NCBI RefSeq assembly: GCF_020829665.1
Contig: NZ_JAIVFT010000005.1
Coordinates: forward strand, 96,807 to 160,806
Reading direction: 5' to 3'
Origin: Nostoc sp. CHAB 5824
Lineage (GTDB): Bacteria; Cyanobacteriota; Cyanobacteriia; Cyanobacteriales; Nostocaceae
DNA length: 64,000 bases
Of the stretch, positions 27,499 to 36,274 are shown piece by piece; positions within the stretch are counted from its first letter, which is position 1; each line of letters begins with the position of its first letter. The notes beneath the pieces were generated by a model, which was given only the letters and a program-made list of their open reading frames with translations, had not been told where the DNA came from and ran no database searches. The translations under genes and the position numbers were made by a program.

Positions 27499-28716
27499 AT
27501 GAATTTTTTAGAAAGTGTCCAAATGGCGGGGAAAACTCTGCTGTCAAATAAGCTGCGTAGCGCCCTTACTATGTTGGGTATAGTTATTGGCAATGCCTCA
27601 GTGATTGCCATGATTGGCATTGGTGAAGGTGGGCAAAAGTACGTGAATAAACAACTGGAGTCATTAGGGCCAAATGTGCTGTTTATACTGCCAGGTAATC
27701 GAGAAACTCAGCGTATCTCTTTTGAAGTGCCAAAAACTCTGGTGTTACAAGATGCTGAAGCGATCGCCTCTCAAGTACCAACAGTAGTAGGAGTAGCTCC
27801 TGAGTTAAATAGGAGACAGGTAGTTGTCTATCGCAACAGAAACACCGATGTTAACATTATTGGCACAACTCCCAGCTTTTTGTCGGTGCGAGATTTTGAA
27901 ACTGCTAAAGGCAGGTTTTTCTCTGAAGTAGACATCAAGCGAAGTAACCAAGTCGTTGTGCTAGGTGGAGACTTAGCAGAAAAACTCTTCGGTAATAGTA
28001 ACGCTATCGGTCAACAATTGCGACTTGGAAACACCAGCTTTCAAGTGATTGGGACATTAATAGCCAAAGGTTCCAGCGTGGGAGCAGATTATGATGATGC
28101 TGCTTTAATACCAATCACGACTTCAGCAAACCGACTTGTGGGAAAGAATTCTCCCTATGGTATCGCCTTAGATTATCTCGTTGCTGCCGCTCGTGATTCA
28201 GAGAGCGTGGATGCAGCAGAATTTCAAATTACTAATTTGCTGCGTCTACGGCACAAAATTAATGGTGAAGATGACTTTACTATCCGTTCTCAAAAGGATG
28301 CTTTGCAAACTGTCGGTCAAATTACAGGTGCATTGACAATTATGCTAGCTGCGATCGCAAGTATATCGCTGTTTGTCGGCGGCATTGGTATCATGAATAT
28401 TATGCTTGTTTCCGTCACCGAACGCACTCAAGAAATCGGATTGAGAAAAGCGATCGGGGCAACTGAGCAAGATATTTTACTACAGTTCATCATTGAGGCA
28501 GTAATAGTTTCAGCAGCTGGCGGTTTAGTTGGGACTGCGGTTGGTATCAGTGGCATTCTATTAGTGGGAGCCTTCACTCCCTTAGAAGCGGCACTTTCTC
28601 CAACAGCGATTACTATGGCAGTTGGTGTCTCTGGTGGTATTGGTTTATTCTTTGGTGTTGTTCCTGCACGTCGCGCTGCTAAACTCGACCCGATTGTGGC
28701 TTTAAGAAGTGCTTAG
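27499..28716 (+). CDS. MacB/FtsX-type ABC exporter permease
   Basis: 405 residues. A first membrane helix (SALTMLGIVIGNASVIAMIG) is followed by a large periplasmic domain (about 55-270) and three C-terminal helices ending PARRAAKLDPIVALRSA, the MacB/FtsX hallmark. The coupling segment TERTQEIGLRKAIGAT faces the ATPase. It lacks a fused ATPase domain, so it needs the separate ATPase encoded at 23805-24569. It is in one operon with the adaptor (11 nt gap). Closest known types are MacB and cyanobacterial DevC/HgdC-like permeases; cargo unknown. Confidence 0.9.
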   Translation: MNFLESVQMAGKTLLSNKLRSALTMLGIVIGNASVIAMIGIGEGGQKYVNKQLESLGPNVLFILPGNRETQRISFEVPKTLVLQDAEAIASQVPTVVGVAPELNRRQVVVYRNRNTDVNIIGTTPSFLSVRDFETAKGRFFSEVDIKRSNQVVVLGGDLAEKLFGNSNAIGQQLRLGNTSFQVIGTLIAKGSSVGADYDDAALIPITTSANRLVGKNSPYGIALDYLVAAARDSESVDAAEFQITNLLRLRHKINGEDDFTIRSQKDALQTVGQITGALTIMLAAIASISLFVGGIGIMNIMLVSVTERTQEIGLRKAIGATEQDILLQFIIEAVIVSAAGGLVGTAVGISGILLVGAFTPLEAALSPTAITMAVGVSGGIGLFFGVVPARRAAKLDPIVALRSA

Positions 28717-28892
28717 TGAGGGGAATGGCAAAACTTAATCTTCACAATCGCTATGCAGACAATCGAGTAGTAACTAATTAGCATCATATTAGCGTTGCAA
28801 GCTACGGTTTCGGAGGCAGTTCTTGCTGGAGCAGGAAGGTAGAAACTCTCTATATCTCAATACGCTTGGGTTAAGCCAGAAAAATAAATTTG

Positions 28893-29052
28893 CGTAGGTT
28901 GGGGAGCCACTGCGCCCTTGCGGTTCCCCGACTTGTTCGCGCAGCGTCTCCCCTTCTCCCAAAGGGAGAGGCTAGCGCCAAGGGAGAAGCAAGTGGCGTT
29001 TGAGGAACGTAGACCCAAAGGGGCTTAAGGCAGGGTAACCCAACATTTTCGG
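28893..29052. repeat. Composite Nostoc-type repeat (GTAGGTTGGG...CCCAACATTTTCGG)
   Basis: Outer inverted pieces GTAGGTTGGG and CCCAACATTTTCGG are interrupted by another dispersed element (GTCTCCCCTTCTCCCAAAGG, then GGCTAGCGCCAAGGGAG). A repeat appears to have been inserted into a repeat. The remainder of 28717-29112 has no gene. Confidence 0.6.
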
Positions 29053-29112
29053 GCACTGGTTAAATGTTACAAATGCTCTATAGTTAATACTTTAGAGAGT
29101 AGAAAAATCTAG

Positions 29113-29568
29113 ATGCTTTGGTTGTCTCAATGGCTAGTGTTAGGAACTATATTTGTTAGCTTAACTTTTAACACACCTTTATTTGCCAGTCAGTCTATGA
29201 ATCAAGAAGATATCCAGATATTAATAGAAAAAGCTAAAGATGCATGGGTTGCTCAAGATATCGATGCTCTTGCAGAGTTGTTTACGGTTGATGGGGAACT
29301 AATCGTGCCTGGTCAATGCTGGCGGGGGCAAGAAAGAATTCGAGAAGGAGTTATTCATTTTAAACAACAGTACTCAGATGTCAAAATAGACATCCAACGG
29401 ATTATTTTTGGAGCAAATCAGGCAGCAGTAGAATGGTACTACGAAGATACGGAAAAGGCGACAGGTCGTCGTAATAAAGCTGATGACGTAATTGTTATAG
29501 ATTTCAGGGATAATCAAATTAGTCGTTGGCGTGAATATTTTGATACACAAACGCCAACTAACAGATAG
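29113..29568 (+). CDS. Secreted SnoaL/NTF2-like protein
   Basis: 151 residues. A signal peptide (about 1-26, ending LFAS) precedes an NTF2-like fold of the SnoaL/DUF4440 kind: AWVAQDIDALAELFTVDGEL, then VPGQCWRGQERIREGVIHF and the closing VIDFRDNQISRWREYFD. Family members are polyketide cyclases, isomerases or small-ligand binders; this one is likely to be periplasmic with unknown ligand. It is monocistronic, downstream of the exporter permease by about 400 nt. Confidence 0.82.
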   Translation: MLWLSQWLVLGTIFVSLTFNTPLFASQSMNQEDIQILIEKAKDAWVAQDIDALAELFTVDGELIVPGQCWRGQERIREGVIHFKQQYSDVKIDIQRIIFGANQAAVEWYYEDTEKATGRRNKADDVIVIDFRDNQISRWREYFDTQTPTNR

Positions 29569-29979
29569 TTGCACTAGCGGTGATAGTCAAACCTCCCTAA
29601 TTCAAAATGAATTAAGGAGATTGGAGTATCAAAATTAAGTTGTAATGTAAAAAACACAAGACGTTTACCACCTCAGACCGCTCTGATAAAGAATTTAACC
29701 TTCCCTTGGTGATAATGAAGTGGAGGAAGCGACAAAAACTCCACACCGTCAACGCATTTAATTTACACTGTTCAAACATCTGCGATCGCTCTCCTTCGAT
29801 GTTCGATAATGGGTCACAGCGGCATAACACCCATACAGTGTTGTCTGTTTTCATTCATTACAATAGCTAACAGTTAGGTGAAAAACTCTCCCTCTATAGT
29901 AGAAATACTAGCTAGCCAAGAGAGAGCTATATTGTTTATATAAGCCTGTCCAAAGTAAGATTTTAATTCTTTATAACTT
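29569..29979. other. Intergenic region, no intact gene
   Basis: An 80-codon minus-strand frame at 29612-29854 has an odd composition and no ribosome-binding site; I do not accept it as a gene. No repeats of note. Confidence 0.45.
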
Positions 29980-30672
29980 CTAGATGCTCATTTTACGTCG
30001 TTGCGACTGTACTTGATTAAACTGCTTTTGTTGTGATGTTAATTGGTTGTAATCACTTGAAGATTGCATATCCCATTGTAATTCTGCAAGTAACACTAAA
30101 CTAACGGTCATAATTAGCCCCGTTGAGAGAAACTGCATAACACCGCAGTACGGTAAAACTAAGATTCCCAGCAAATGAATAAACCCCATCAGAATAAATG
30201 TGCGTGAGCGCATTCCTACCCCGGTGCAAAGGTAGCCAATGGCACTTAATCCTAACCACAGTGGACACAGACGCATCAACACCTCTCCCCATGCCAAAAA
30301 AATGCTCAGATCGGTCAGGATTAAACCCGTTATGATTAAAATCGCCCAGCTATAAACAACCCAGCGTAGCTGTTCTACAGTTGCCCAAAACCAAGTTAAA
30401 CTTACCATGCTGACTGCACCGAATAAGGTAAGCACTGACCACAAAATTGCTTGGCTACTCCAGCTAATAGGTAGAAACTGCGCGGTTACGAAAATCCCAG
30501 ATGAAATTAGTCCCCAAAGAATAAATGCTTGATCGACGCGAGTATAAAACTTTGAAAAGAGGATGAAATTTCCAATTTGGTACTTTAAACACACTAGACC
30601 TTGAATATCTTGAAAATCTAGCTCTTGCTGTTTGTCACGCAGTAGCGGTTCAGAGGAATTAAAAAAAGTCAT
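29980..30672 (-). CDS. Multi-pass membrane protein, hypothetical
   Basis: 230 residues. A soluble N-terminus of about 45 residues is followed by six or so hydrophobic helices, among them FILWGLISSGIFVTAQF and AILWSVLTLFGAVSMVSL. The tail is polar and Gln/Ser-rich (SSSDYNQLTSQQKQFNQVQS). No transporter or enzyme motif is visible. It stands alone, with a hairpin repeat downstream of its start region. Function unknown. Confidence 0.7.
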   Translation of the reverse strand: MTFFNSSEPLLRDKQQELDFQDIQGLVCLKYQIGNFILFSKFYTRVDQAFILWGLISSGIFVTAQFLPISWSSQAILWSVLTLFGAVSMVSLTWFWATVEQLRWVVYSWAILIITGLILTDLSIFLAWGEVLMRLCPLWLGLSAIGYLCTGVGMRSRTFILMGFIHLLGILVLPYCGVMQFLSTGLIMTVSLVLLAELQWDMQSSSDYNQLTSQQKQFNQVQSQRRKMSI

Positions 30673-30897
30673 TGATAATTTATTGCTATCGGTAGATGAA
30701 AGAAATTTTTACTCTATCTAAAGGGGTATTATTATTTAAATATTAACAAGTAAAGAAAAGTTGAGATGCTTTTGAGCGAGAAAGGTTCTAGAAGTAAATC
30801 AATTTTGCCTACTTTGAGCCAGTTTAGCCACGCTTCTTTATATAGTGTTTCTCGTTTATAGCGCTTCCCAGGTGCATGAAGTACATATCAAAACCTT

Positions 30898-30996
30898 ACC
30901 CCCAATCCTTCTTTTGACTAAAGAAAGGGATTGAGGGGAGGACGGGGTATAGTAAGGGCTGAAGCCCTGTTTTTATGCAACTTAAATGCTTATTAC
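30898..30996. repeat. Two adjacent hairpin repeats
   Basis: At 30898-30940, CCCCCAATCCTTCTTTT pairs imperfectly with AAGAAAGGGATTGAGGGG. At 30950-30996 there is a decayed copy of the AGTAAGGACTAAAGTCCTTA element seen at 10074-10128 (here AGTAAGGGCTGAAGCCCT, then AAATGCTTATTAC). The rest of 30673-30997 holds no gene. Confidence 0.6.
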
Positions 30997-30997
30997 G

Positions 30998-31273
30998 TTA
31001 GTACTGGGTGACTCCGTGAAGTAAACAATGGTGCAAATCGACCTCGGTCAGGTCTACTTTCGTGAAATCAACGTACCTTAGATCAGTTTTGCACAAAATA
31101 GCTTTGGCGAGACTGGCATGGCTAAGGTCTGTATTGCCCAAGTTTGCCCCAGTCAGGTTTGCACCGCTGAGATTTATCCCAGTCAAGTTTGCACCACTGA
31201 GGTTGGCATAGCGCAAGTCTGCTAAACGCAAGTCTGCTTTCACAAGACTTTCCTCTTTCAACCACGATCGCAA
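30998..31273 (-). CDS. Pentapeptide-repeat protein, probably 5' truncated
   Basis: 91 residues made mostly of A(D/N)LxX pentapeptides: ADLRLADLRYANLSGANLTG and so on to TKVDLTEVDL. These fold into a right-handed quadrilateral beta-helix of about four turns. The only starts are TTG (31273) or further upstream non-ATG codons. The frame continues upstream as GFFGVFVLRSWLKEESL to a stop, so this may be the surviving C-terminal end of a longer gene. Function of such repeats is generally unknown. Confidence 0.6.
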   Translation of the reverse strand: MRSWLKEESLVKADLRLADLRYANLSGANLTGINLSGANLTGANLGNTDLSHASLAKAILCKTDLRYVDFTKVDLTEVDLHHCLLHGVTQY

Positions 31274-31329
31274 GACAAAAACACCAAAGAAGCCGTTATA
31301 AGTTTCTTTTGCTTAAGCGTGGTAAGGTG

Positions 31330-31357
31330 GCGATGTCTACGACGGGCTACGCCTACG
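31330..31357 (+). repeat. Dispersed GTCTACGACGGGCTACGCC repeat
   Basis: A nearly canonical copy (GCGATGTCTACGACGGGCTA then CGCCTACGG) between the pentapeptide gene and the OCP stop. Confidence 0.85.
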
Positions 31358-31449
31358 GTGCTTTACTCATCCACACTACAGCTATTTTAGTTAATTTAAT
31401 CACAGTTTTTCGTCAGGGCATGGCAGTGCCGTGCCCTTAAAACAGTGGT

Positions 31450-32412
31450 TTATTTACGTACTAAGTTGAGCAGTTCTTTAGGAGAGGCAAGCAAATCAAT
31501 CGCTACGAAGAAGATTTTGCCTTGGGAATCTAGCAAAAACCGCCATGCAATATTCATTCCAACACTGGCACCAAACCAAGGGGTTTGAACTTTGCCTGTG
31601 ACTTTAATCTGGGTATAGCCATCTTCCACTGGCTCAGATATACCACGCTCTGGTATCATCTTCAATCCCTGGCATTCTTCACGCATATAAGCGCGGATTG
31701 CCTCTTGACCAACAATCGGTCTTTCAAAGGGGGGTTGCAAAGCACCTTCAGAGCGAAACAGAGCAACCGCAGCATCAAAGTCATTGGCATTCATGTTGTT
31801 GATATAGCCCAACACCGTAGCGTTGTTGATACCCTCAATGGTGACTTTAGTCCGAAATGCTGGTGCAATGGGAGGAGACACTGGCTCTGAGACTTTTTTG
31901 TAACTACCGGGAGCGTTCGGGTCAAATCCCATGCTAACTACGGTATTACGTAGAATTGTGATTTGTTGACCTGAATCAGCATTGCGGATGGCTTGCAACA
32001 CATCAGCAGCCTTAGGAGAAAGCTTGTAGCCCTCTGGGATTGGAGCAACAATTCCCTGAGCCATCCATTCTCCTAATTGATACCAGAAGCCCAACTTGAT
32101 GTTCACGGTGAAGGATGCATAGGAACGGCACAGGGGAGTGTCAGCACGGTTAGCCAAATCGTACATTACTTGCGTTTGAGCCTCAAAAGGCATCTGCTTA
32201 ATTTGTTCGAGTAAGCCTTGTGCGAGGATCATGTTGGCTGCTCCTGGAGCGGCAACCGTAATACTTCTACCCATCTCGGTATAGGCAAACCAGAGTAATG
32301 CTAGTTGATCTTCGGCATTTAGCTGAGAGAATGATTCGACAACATTTGGAACAATGTCAGCAACTAGAGTGCCGGGAAAAATACTTTGAGCCGACTGGAT
32401 GGTAAAAGACAT
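31450..32412 (-). CDS. Orange carotenoid protein (OCP)
   Basis: 320 residues from the ATG at 32412; the frame extends 5 codons upstream. Both OCP domains are complete. Key residues match Synechocystis OCP at the same numbers: Tyr44 (WFAYTEMG), Trp110 (GFWYQLGEW) and Arg155 (ILRN). Allowing for a 2-residue longer linker, Tyr203, Glu246 and Trp290 match Tyr201, Glu244 and Trp288. Residue 101 is Phe where I recall Trp in the classical form. Blue light converts OCP to the red form, which quenches phycobilisomes; it also quenches singlet oxygen. No frp (fluorescence recovery protein) gene is visible nearby, although it often neighbours ocp. Confidence 0.96.
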   Translation of the reverse strand: MSFTIQSAQSIFPGTLVADIVPNVVESFSQLNAEDQLALLWFAYTEMGRSITVAAPGAANMILAQGLLEQIKQMPFEAQTQVMYDLANRADTPLCRSYASFTVNIKLGFWYQLGEWMAQGIVAPIPEGYKLSPKAADVLQAIRNADSGQQITILRNTVVSMGFDPNAPGSYKKVSEPVSPPIAPAFRTKVTIEGINNATVLGYINNMNANDFDAAVALFRSEGALQPPFERPIVGQEAIRAYMREECQGLKMIPERGISEPVEDGYTQIKVTGKVQTPWFGASVGMNIAWRFLLDSQGKIFFVAIDLLASPKELLNLVRK

Positions 32413-32520
32413 AGCAAAAATTCCCAAAAGAAAATTACAGTTCTATCGAATGTGAAAATCAAATATGCAAAGACGGAGGGAAATGCGTTTAGCTGTTAAC
32501 AAGGACACTCAGCAGTCTTT

Positions 32521-32600
32521 GCGACGCCGATAGCGTAGCGGTAGCGAGTCCGCGAGCGTCATAGCCCGTCGTAGACATCGCTTTACCATAGGCATAGCGA
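32521..32600. repeat. Composite dispersed repeat including GTAGACATCGC copy
   Basis: GCGACGCCGATAGCGTAGCG is followed by GTAGCGAGTCCGCGAGCGTC and the inverted ATAGCCCGTCGTAGACATCG. It lies just upstream of the OCP start, and so may sit in or near the ocp promoter. A related composite copy lies at 32861-32962. Confidence 0.7.
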
Positions 32601-32860
32601 TTTTGTTGCCGTTAAGTTTGAATACTTGGCAAAGCACATTGCAGGCTTAACTACATAGTTATCTAGAAAGCCTTGATTAACAGTGGTTTAACGCATTGAT
32701 ATTGCTTTTGTATCTGTATGTAAAGAAACATAACAATTTCGTTACAAATAAGCAATACTTTCTCAGTTATTATTTCATAAGTTCTGATTATAACGCATAT
32801 AAGTTTTACTTAAGACATATTTTGCACAATTGGTGGCTTTGTGTGTACTCACTTTTAAGA

Positions 32861-32962
32861 GCGACGCCGATAGCGTACCCCTACGGGGATGCTATGCGTA
32901 GCGTCTGTCTGCGACACGCTGTTTGCGTTCGAGCGTCACAGCCCTTTGTAAACATCGCCTAC
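32861..32962. repeat. Second composite copy of the GCGACGCCGATAGCG repeat
   Basis: Begins GCGACGCCGATAGCGTACCC, passes through GGGGATGCTATGCGTAGCGT and ends with a degenerate inverted core (CAGCCCTTTGTAAACATCGC). A plus-strand open frame (32696-33043) runs through it but is not a credible gene. The rest of 32601-33098 is AT-rich and empty. Confidence 0.65.
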
Positions 32963-33098
32963 TTCTCGCAAAAATCCAAAATACCCTATTTGCCTAGTAC
33001 GGTTTTTACTACTTATATTTCCATGTCAAGTACTTGCAAATAATATTTACAGTATTTTATATTCATTTAAAAATAATAAAAACAAAGAGTAAAAGACG

Positions 33099-33308
33099 AT
33101 AAATAGAGGTTTTATCACTAACGAACGCGGTCAATTCAACAGATTTGCGATTTAAAGCAAGGTTTATATTTATGAAACCCCACAGACAGGCTTGACCAAA
33201 TATGCCGAAAAACTCAATGGTCATTTAGCAATGATTAGTTTTGTCTCACTTATAACCTTAGAAGTTTTCACCGAACACAGTTTAATTACATGGTTAACCA
33301 GCCTTTAG
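33099..33308 (+). pseudogene. High-light-inducible (Hli/CAB-like) protein, broken by a stop codon
   Basis: The frame reads RGFITNERGQFNRFAI, a TAA stop (33153-33155), then SKVYIYETPQTGLTKYAEKL, NGHLAMISFVSL and EVFTEHSLITWLTSL before TAG. This is the Hli/SCP one-helix protein with the chlorophyll-binding E-x-x-N-G-x-x-A-M motif, here EKLNGHLAM with His where Arg is usual. Relatives read about RFAI-EPKVY, so a Glu codon GAA has become TAA. No ATG starts the frame; position 33099 is ATA. A TTG at 33192 could restart the C-terminal helix. It lies divergent from ocp, which suits a photoprotection locus. Confidence 0.8.
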
Positions 33309-33372
33309 AGAAGACACTTCAGATTTACGAATTTTCTTCAGTTGACAAATAAAACAATTTAAAGGCAAACTT

Positions 33373-33612
33373 ATGAAAACTGATTTTAATTACTTCACAA
33401 AAGATTTGATTGGATCAGTCGTTTTTAGACCTGATTTCAACAACTTTGAGATCATTAATGCAAATCAAGCGTGGTCATTGTTTTTCACTGTCAGTCAAGA
33501 TGACAAGGTACTTGGACAAGAAATTGAATTCGGCAGGTTTTTCACTAACCTCTTAATCGCCATTGGAGCAACTGGAATTTTTTGGGCGATTTACTTCAGC
33601 CAATTGGGATAA
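33373..33612 (+). CDS. Small membrane protein, hypothetical
   Basis: 79 residues. The N-terminal 50 are soluble and aromatic (FNYFTKDLIGSVVFRPDFNN), then one membrane helix (FFTNLLIAIGATGIFWAIYF) at the C-terminus. A weak AAAGG lies before the ATG. It follows the hli relic by 64 nt. I do not recognise the family; a single C-terminal helix and position suggest a thylakoid or plasma-membrane accessory protein, which is only a guess. Confidence 0.55.
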   Translation: MKTDFNYFTKDLIGSVVFRPDFNNFEIINANQAWSLFFTVSQDDKVLGQEIEFGRFFTNLLIAIGATGIFWAIYFSQLG

Positions 33613-34213
33613 GTAAGTTTGTTCATTTCTAGTGTGTAGTAACTTCAACCGAGGTTTTGGATTTGGATACCAAGACTTCTTTTCAATACGTCTAAAAAAA
33701 TCTGTTTAGCTTTGGAAAAACTTTGATGTTGATTGGATTTATAAAGCTTCCCAATTTGTCACGGTATTGTGGATACGTGGGCTTAGAAGTAGCACAAATC
33801 GTTTCCAAACATCTTGCAGTTCAAAGTAAAGCCTATGTAATTCAAAATAGAAGAATATTGATAAATCAACTTTCAAACTCTGGTCTGGATTCTCATACAG
33901 CAAATCGAACTATTACTGTACTTATATCAAGCCCGGTTTTACAATTAACCAACAAAAACCAGTGTGCAATTAATTATAGGCGAAAGTAAATATACAGGCA
34001 TTGATAACGATATTAGACCTGCCTTTAAAGAGTGGTGAGTGCTGTTAGTGATAGCGGGACGTTTAGCCCGTGTTGAGTTAAAAGTTACGAGTTAATTTTG
34101 AATTTTGAATTGTTAATCTTCTCCTTGTCTCTCTTTTCTCCTCAGTCCCCAGTACAGCACTGCATAAATTAAGCCGGATTAGACCGCTTTGTAGGAACCA
34201 TGCTCTATGTCTT
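33613..34213. other. Intergenic region with a doubtful short frame
   Basis: An 88-codon plus-strand frame (33723-33989) has a mixed basic composition and no recognisable motif or ribosome-binding site; I leave it unassigned. No repeat of note. Confidence 0.4.
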
Positions 34214-34435
34214 CTAAGATTGTGGTTTGTGCAGATGATCACAAGAGGGTGCGGCTATCTTCAGTTTTTCTCTGTCTTGTAAAGTTCCTAAAACTGACTC
34301 CATCTCAAGGGCTTTGAGCTTTTGTGCAGATGCTTCACTTCTAGTCAAACCAAAAACGTTGTGACCAGTCTCTTTGAGTCGTCGGGCAACAATTGAACCA
34401 ATATACCCTGTTGCCCTTGTCAGAAAAATGTTCAT
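34214..34435 (-). pseudogene. NAD(P)-binding Rossmann (atypical SDR) fragment
   Basis: 73 residues covering only the first Rossmann unit: NIFLTRATGYIGSIVARRLK, with the G-x-x-G-x-x-G motif reduced to RATGYIG, then VFGLTRSEASAQKLKALEME. Intact NAD(P)H-binding epimerase/SDR proteins have 250-300 residues. The frame leaves the family after TLQDREKL and soon stops. This is the 5' remnant of a truncated gene. Confidence 0.75.
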
Positions 34436-34537
34436 AGTTCACTCCCTTTAAATCGGAGCATTGCTGCGGTTTGACTATCTAGCAAACTAATAATATGCAG
34501 TTCAGCACACTTATCTATGGGATTATTCTATATTTTT

Positions 34538-34561
34538 GCGGGCTAACTCTTATTAGCCCGC
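34538..34561 (+). terminator. Hairpin GCGGGCTAA/TTAGCCCGC with T-run
   Basis: A perfect 9-bp stem and 6-nt loop followed on the plus strand by TTAATTTTT, the form of an intrinsic terminator. There is no obvious plus-strand gene before it except small doubtful ones, and on the minus strand (after trpE) the tail is A-rich. Direction is therefore uncertain. Confidence 0.55.
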
Positions 34562-34660
34562 TTAATTTTTGAGATAGCGATCATTTATCTTAGTGCGATT
34601 CGGGCTTGAGCAACTGGTTAAAGATGGGCAAACTTCCGCCACAGTGAATTAGTCTCTAGT

Positions 34661-36175
34661 TCAACGCAAACAACGAATCGCCTCTAATAAACCTCTAGCT
34701 TTATTCAGCGTCTCTTCGTATTCTTTCTCTGGCTCAGAATCAGCCACCAAACCTGCACCGGCTTGCACGCTTACCGTATTATCATGCACTACCATTGTGC
34801 GAATTGCGATCGCAGTATTTAATTGTCCTTCAAAATCGTAATATCCATACACACCGGAATAAACACCCCGACGACTAGACTCTAACTCGTGGATAATCTC
34901 CATCGCCTTAATCTTGGGTGCGCCGCTTACCGTACCGGCTGGGAAGCAAGCTTTCAATAAATCCCATGCTGTTTTACCAAGTGCTAATTTACCCACAACA
35001 TTGCTAACAATGTGCATCACATGGGAGTAGCGCTCAACTACCATTAATTCATCAACTTTGACGCTACCACTTTGACAAACACGCCCCAAATCATTCCGCC
35101 CTAAATCAACAAGCATTACATGTTCGGCAACTTCCTTGGGGTCTTCGAGTAAATCTTTCGCCAAAGCTGCATCTTCCTGGGTGGTTTTACCCCGTGGACG
35201 CGTCCCAGCAATTGGCCGTACCGTTGCTATCACTCCACCGTCTGAATCGGTTTCGGCTTTCACCATCACTTCGGGACTCGAACCAATGATTTGCCAATGT
35301 TGGAAGTTAAAGTAAGCCATGTAAGGCGAAGGGTTTATCTGACGTAGGGAGCGGTAAAGGGCAAATGGATCGCCTGTGTATTCTGTTGATAATCGCTGAG
35401 AAATTACTACTTGGAAAATATCGCCTGCTTTAATGTAGTCTTTGGCCTTTTGGACACTGGCACAAAAATCAGGGCGGGTAAAGTTGCTGGTGTATTCCTC
35501 TGCTCCTCCAGATACTCTGCTTCCTGGCGGTTTCCATTCCAATCTGGTTTTTTGCGGCGATAGGGGCAAAGATAGCTTTTCGAGCATTTGGGTGACGCGA
35601 TCGCACGCTTGCTGATATGCTACTTTGAAATCTACTTTAGGATCGCGTAAATCAGCATAAGCGATCGCCCAAATTTTCCGCTTCACCTGGTCAAAAATCA
35701 ATAGGTGGTCTACCTGCATCCACAACCCATCAGGGATATTTCGCTCATCTGGTGGATGAATTGGCACACGCGGCTCAATCCAGCGAATTAATTCATAGCC
35801 CCAAAAACCAAACAAACCACCAATTCCTGGCGGTAGCTGTGGTAGCTTGACTGGGTGATAAGGTGCTAAACATTCGGCTAAAGCTGTAAAAGGGTCGCCT
35901 GCAAAAACGACCTGCGAACCATCACGGTTTTTCTGAGTCGTGCGATCGCCCCTTGCTTCCAAAACCCACAACGGATCGCAACCTACTAAACTATAGCGTC
36001 CCAGTTTTTCCCCACCTTCGATCGATTCCAACAAGAAGCTATAGGGCTGACCTGCACAAACTTTATACCAAGCAGATACGGGCGTATCTAAGTCCGCTAC
36101 CCATTCTTGATATACCGGGACGAAGTTGCCTTGTTGCGCTAGGGTGCAAAACTGGGAGAAATCCGGAAACATCAT
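34661..36175 (-). CDS. trpE: Anthranilate synthase component I
   Basis: 504 residues. The tryptophan-feedback motif LLES (residues 48-51, in SFLLESIEGGEKLGRYSLVG) is intact. The chorismate-binding domain holds VISQRLSTEYTGDPFALYRS, GTRPRGKTTQEDAALAKDLL, DLGRNDLGRV and FPAGTVSGAPKIKAMEII. With the TrpG glutaminase it converts chorismate to anthranilate, first step of tryptophan synthesis. It lies 99 nt downstream of psaD on the same strand, with a heptad-repeat hairpin between them. The start ATG-ATG gives two adjacent candidates. Confidence 0.95.
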   Translation of the reverse strand: MMFPDFSQFCTLAQQGNFVPVYQEWVADLDTPVSAWYKVCAGQPYSFLLESIEGGEKLGRYSLVGCDPLWVLEARGDRTTQKNRDGSQVVFAGDPFTALAECLAPYHPVKLPQLPPGIGGLFGFWGYELIRWIEPRVPIHPPDERNIPDGLWMQVDHLLIFDQVKRKIWAIAYADLRDPKVDFKVAYQQACDRVTQMLEKLSLPLSPQKTRLEWKPPGSRVSGGAEEYTSNFTRPDFCASVQKAKDYIKAGDIFQVVISQRLSTEYTGDPFALYRSLRQINPSPYMAYFNFQHWQIIGSSPEVMVKAETDSDGGVIATVRPIAGTRPRGKTTQEDAALAKDLLEDPKEVAEHVMLVDLGRNDLGRVCQSGSVKVDELMVVERYSHVMHIVSNVVGKLALGKTAWDLLKACFPAGTVSGAPKIKAMEIIHELESSRRGVYSGVYGYYDFEGQLNTAIAIRTMVVHDNTVSVQAGAGLVADSEPEKEYEETLNKARGLLEAIRCLR

Positions 36176-36190
36176 TATTTTTTAAAAGTA

Positions 36191-36260
36191 ATTGGTAATT
36201 GGTAATGGGTAATGGGTAATTATTTTTCTTACCAATTACCCATTACTAATTACCCATTAG
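36191..36260. repeat. AATTGGT/AATGGGT heptads with inverted copy
   Basis: Left arm AATTGGT, AATTGGT, AATGGGT, AATGGGT; right arm ACCAATTACCCATTACTAAT then TACCCATTA. The arms fold into a hairpin in the psaD-trpE spacer, where it may reduce read-through from psaD into trpE. Confidence 0.8.
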
Positions 36261-36274
36261 CTACTAACAGCTAG

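Noticed and set aside
29612..29854. 80-codon minus-strand frame
   Set aside because: No start site context, no motif, and a Cys/Arg/Leu composition typical of non-coding DNA in this genome.
32696..33043. 115-codon plus-strand frame near OCP
   Set aside because: It crosses the composite repeat at 32861-32962 and has an odd composition; no ribosome-binding site.
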